Shown: one piece after another, positions 62,797 through 64,000 of the stretch
Layout of the letters: every line of letters starts with the position of its first letter
How positions within the stretch are numbered: the stretch's first letter is position 1
DNA from: Harmothoe impar
Lineage: Eukaryota; Annelida; Polychaeta; Phyllodocida; Polynoidae
Assembly: GCA_947462335.1 (NCBI GenBank)
Contig: OX381716.1
Location: 4,832,438-4,896,437, forward strand
DNA: 64,000 nucleotides
Reading direction: 5' to 3'
The notes under the pieces: model-generated
Database searches by the model: none
What the model saw: only the letters and a program-made list of their open reading frames with translations
Told to the model about the DNA's origin: nothing
Made by a program: the position numbers and the translations under genes

Positions 62797-63472
62797 TTTT
62801 TTGGCTAAACACCAATTACTATTCTTGAAACATAGAATAGTAGTAGATGTTCTCGCTCTCTACCCGCCCTATTTAACTAGTCTGCTAGGACTCACTCACA
62901 CAGCAAGGAAGGCCAGTGTAGAACCACCTAAACAAAGGGCAAGGTCATCAGAGCTTGACCCAATTACCCAGGGTGACTATTGGGTCAACCTGGAACATAC
63001 CATAAAGGGAGGGGTCACACCCCTCCAGGTGTAGTGTACTACTAGACCACCTGAAGAGACGCAAGTCGAAACCCTAGAAATTGAGAGCATAAAGGCTTTA
63101 TATACTGAATCTACAGAACTATTTGTAGTTAGGTAGAAGATGTTCACTAAAACATATGGATATTTTACACTGGTTGACCAAGGTCTACTAGTGGCCACCC
63201 CTATTGGGGTAAGTAGAGCGGCCCAGGCAGGTCCTACAGGGTCTATGACTGCAGTGCAGCATGGTGCCAGCCAATCACAGCCCAGGCACCGGGAACCCCA
63301 ACACTCTCCATGCACATATGGGGACCCAATATCCAATGTAGTGTTTCAGCCTTGGTGGAGGGAGACTGGATCCCCAGCACCCTACATATACTGACCCTTC
63401 CTCAGTGAGTGGTCCTCTCAACTCTAGCGGTAGTGGAAAGACAGTAAGTACAACGCCACGTCACATCCAAAG
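62797..63472. repeat. right pseudo-LTR of the Penelope-like element
   Basis: Direct copy of 56998-57673 with one substitution. Begins 37 bp after the ORF2 stop. The hammerhead-core-like motif recurs at 63051-63071. Confidence 0.9.
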
Positions 63473-63486
63473 GTCACTGGGATACA

Positions 63487-64000
63487 GCCATGAATAGGCA
63501 GCTTTGTACTCAGGAGACTGACTTCCCAGAAATAGCCAGATGCTTGACAGGGCCATTGTCTCTGCAATCCCAGTCTTTGTCCAGCTGTATTGGGTGGTTG
63601 CACAGAGCTGACGTGGCATAGTGTCAGCCATCTTTAAATTAGACTTATAGCTTGGGTGGGTGCCTTTATAATAGCGCAATGATAAAGTAAAGTTTTGATT
63701 TTTAAGCAGTATAGCAAAAAGGCAGCCAACTTATTATGTAAATATACACAGCAACTATAAGTTTTGGCAATATTAGTTGTCTATTTGAAGAGAATAGTTA
63801 CTCATGTGTTGAAATATATGTAGATCTTGCAGAGTAGGGTCTGGTGTTAGACTTAAGGAAAAAGGTTTGGTTTCGACTGCAAATCAGTGTAATTATACAG
63901 TTTTCCTGATGTAATGTAAAGAAATGACTGGGTGTGTGTCGAACTGGCTGGGCATTTGTAGAAATACCTGAAGGTGTGTAGAGGTGCTTGATGGCGTGTA
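63487..64000. other. no recognisable gene
   Basis: Continuation of the pre-insertion sequence to the right of the Penelope-like element. Nothing supported. Confidence 0.4.

Larger units (their letters stand above)
56998..63472 (+). mobile_element. intact Penelope-like retroelement
   Basis: 6,475 bp flanked by the 14-bp duplication GTCACTGGGATACA (56984-56997 and 63473-63486). It has direct terminal repeats of 676 bp (56998-57673 and 62797-63472) that differ at one base (57420 T, 63219 C). Two long ORFs lie between. Penelope-like elements combine a reverse transcriptase related to telomerase with a GIY-YIG nuclease and often have such pseudo-LTRs. Near-identical repeats and unbroken ORFs indicate a very recent insertion that may still be active. 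Confidence 0.9.

Overview
This window looks like animal nuclear DNA, probably from a marine invertebrate. The evidence is non-LTR retrotransposon remnants, tRNA-derived SINEs, many MITE-like palindromes, long minisatellites, a Penelope-like retroelement and Polinton (Maverick) elements. I could not identify the species. I found no convincing host gene; almost everything recognisable is mobile DNA.

Layout. Positions 1-8796 are a patchwork of short inverted-repeat elements (piggyBac-like TTAA MITEs and others), partly duplicated in tandem. Positions 8797-9169 and 27971-28158 are two halves of one L1-type ORF1. They are split by a short TIR element (9170-9285 plus 27795-27970, duplicated CTGA), which is itself split by an 18.5 kb Polinton-type element (9292-27788, duplicated TATGAT, termini AG...CT). 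That 18.5 kb element has ~0.9-1.0 kb TIRs but no recognisable Polinton core genes. About a third of it is minisatellite, and it carries one orphan gene (24743-25531) with a single in-frame stop. Positions 27971-40104 hold MITEs, LINE scraps and minisatellites, including an inverted pair of 20-bp arrays at 29985-31140 and a 20-bp array at 36236-36960.

Positions 40105-50489 are a second, 10.4 kb Polinton with 6-bp duplicated TTCCTT. Its outermost ~80 bp nearly match those of the 18.5 kb element. It encodes a virion-type gene set on the + strand: packaging ATPase, a small hydrophobic protein, a conserved Polinton protein, a DD35E integrase with a chromodomain, a candidate minor capsid protein, a pX/pVI-like basic protein, a double-jelly-roll major capsid protein (broken by a frameshift) and an adenain-like protease. 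No protein-primed DNA polymerase B is present in either element. The two elements also share a promoter-like module followed by different genes, and an alanine-codon module, so they look like members of one replication family with exchanged contents.

Positions 50490-56983 hold a tRNA-Glu-headed SINE, a ~1 kb TIR element, a perfect-looking palindrome and several kb with nothing I recognise. Positions 56998-63472 are a nearly pristine Penelope-like element: 676-bp direct terminal repeats differing at one base, a 14-bp target duplication, an RGG/coiled-coil ORF1 and an RT plus GIY-YIG ORF2. Each terminal repeat has a hammerhead-core-like motif. The last ~500 bp show nothing recognisable.
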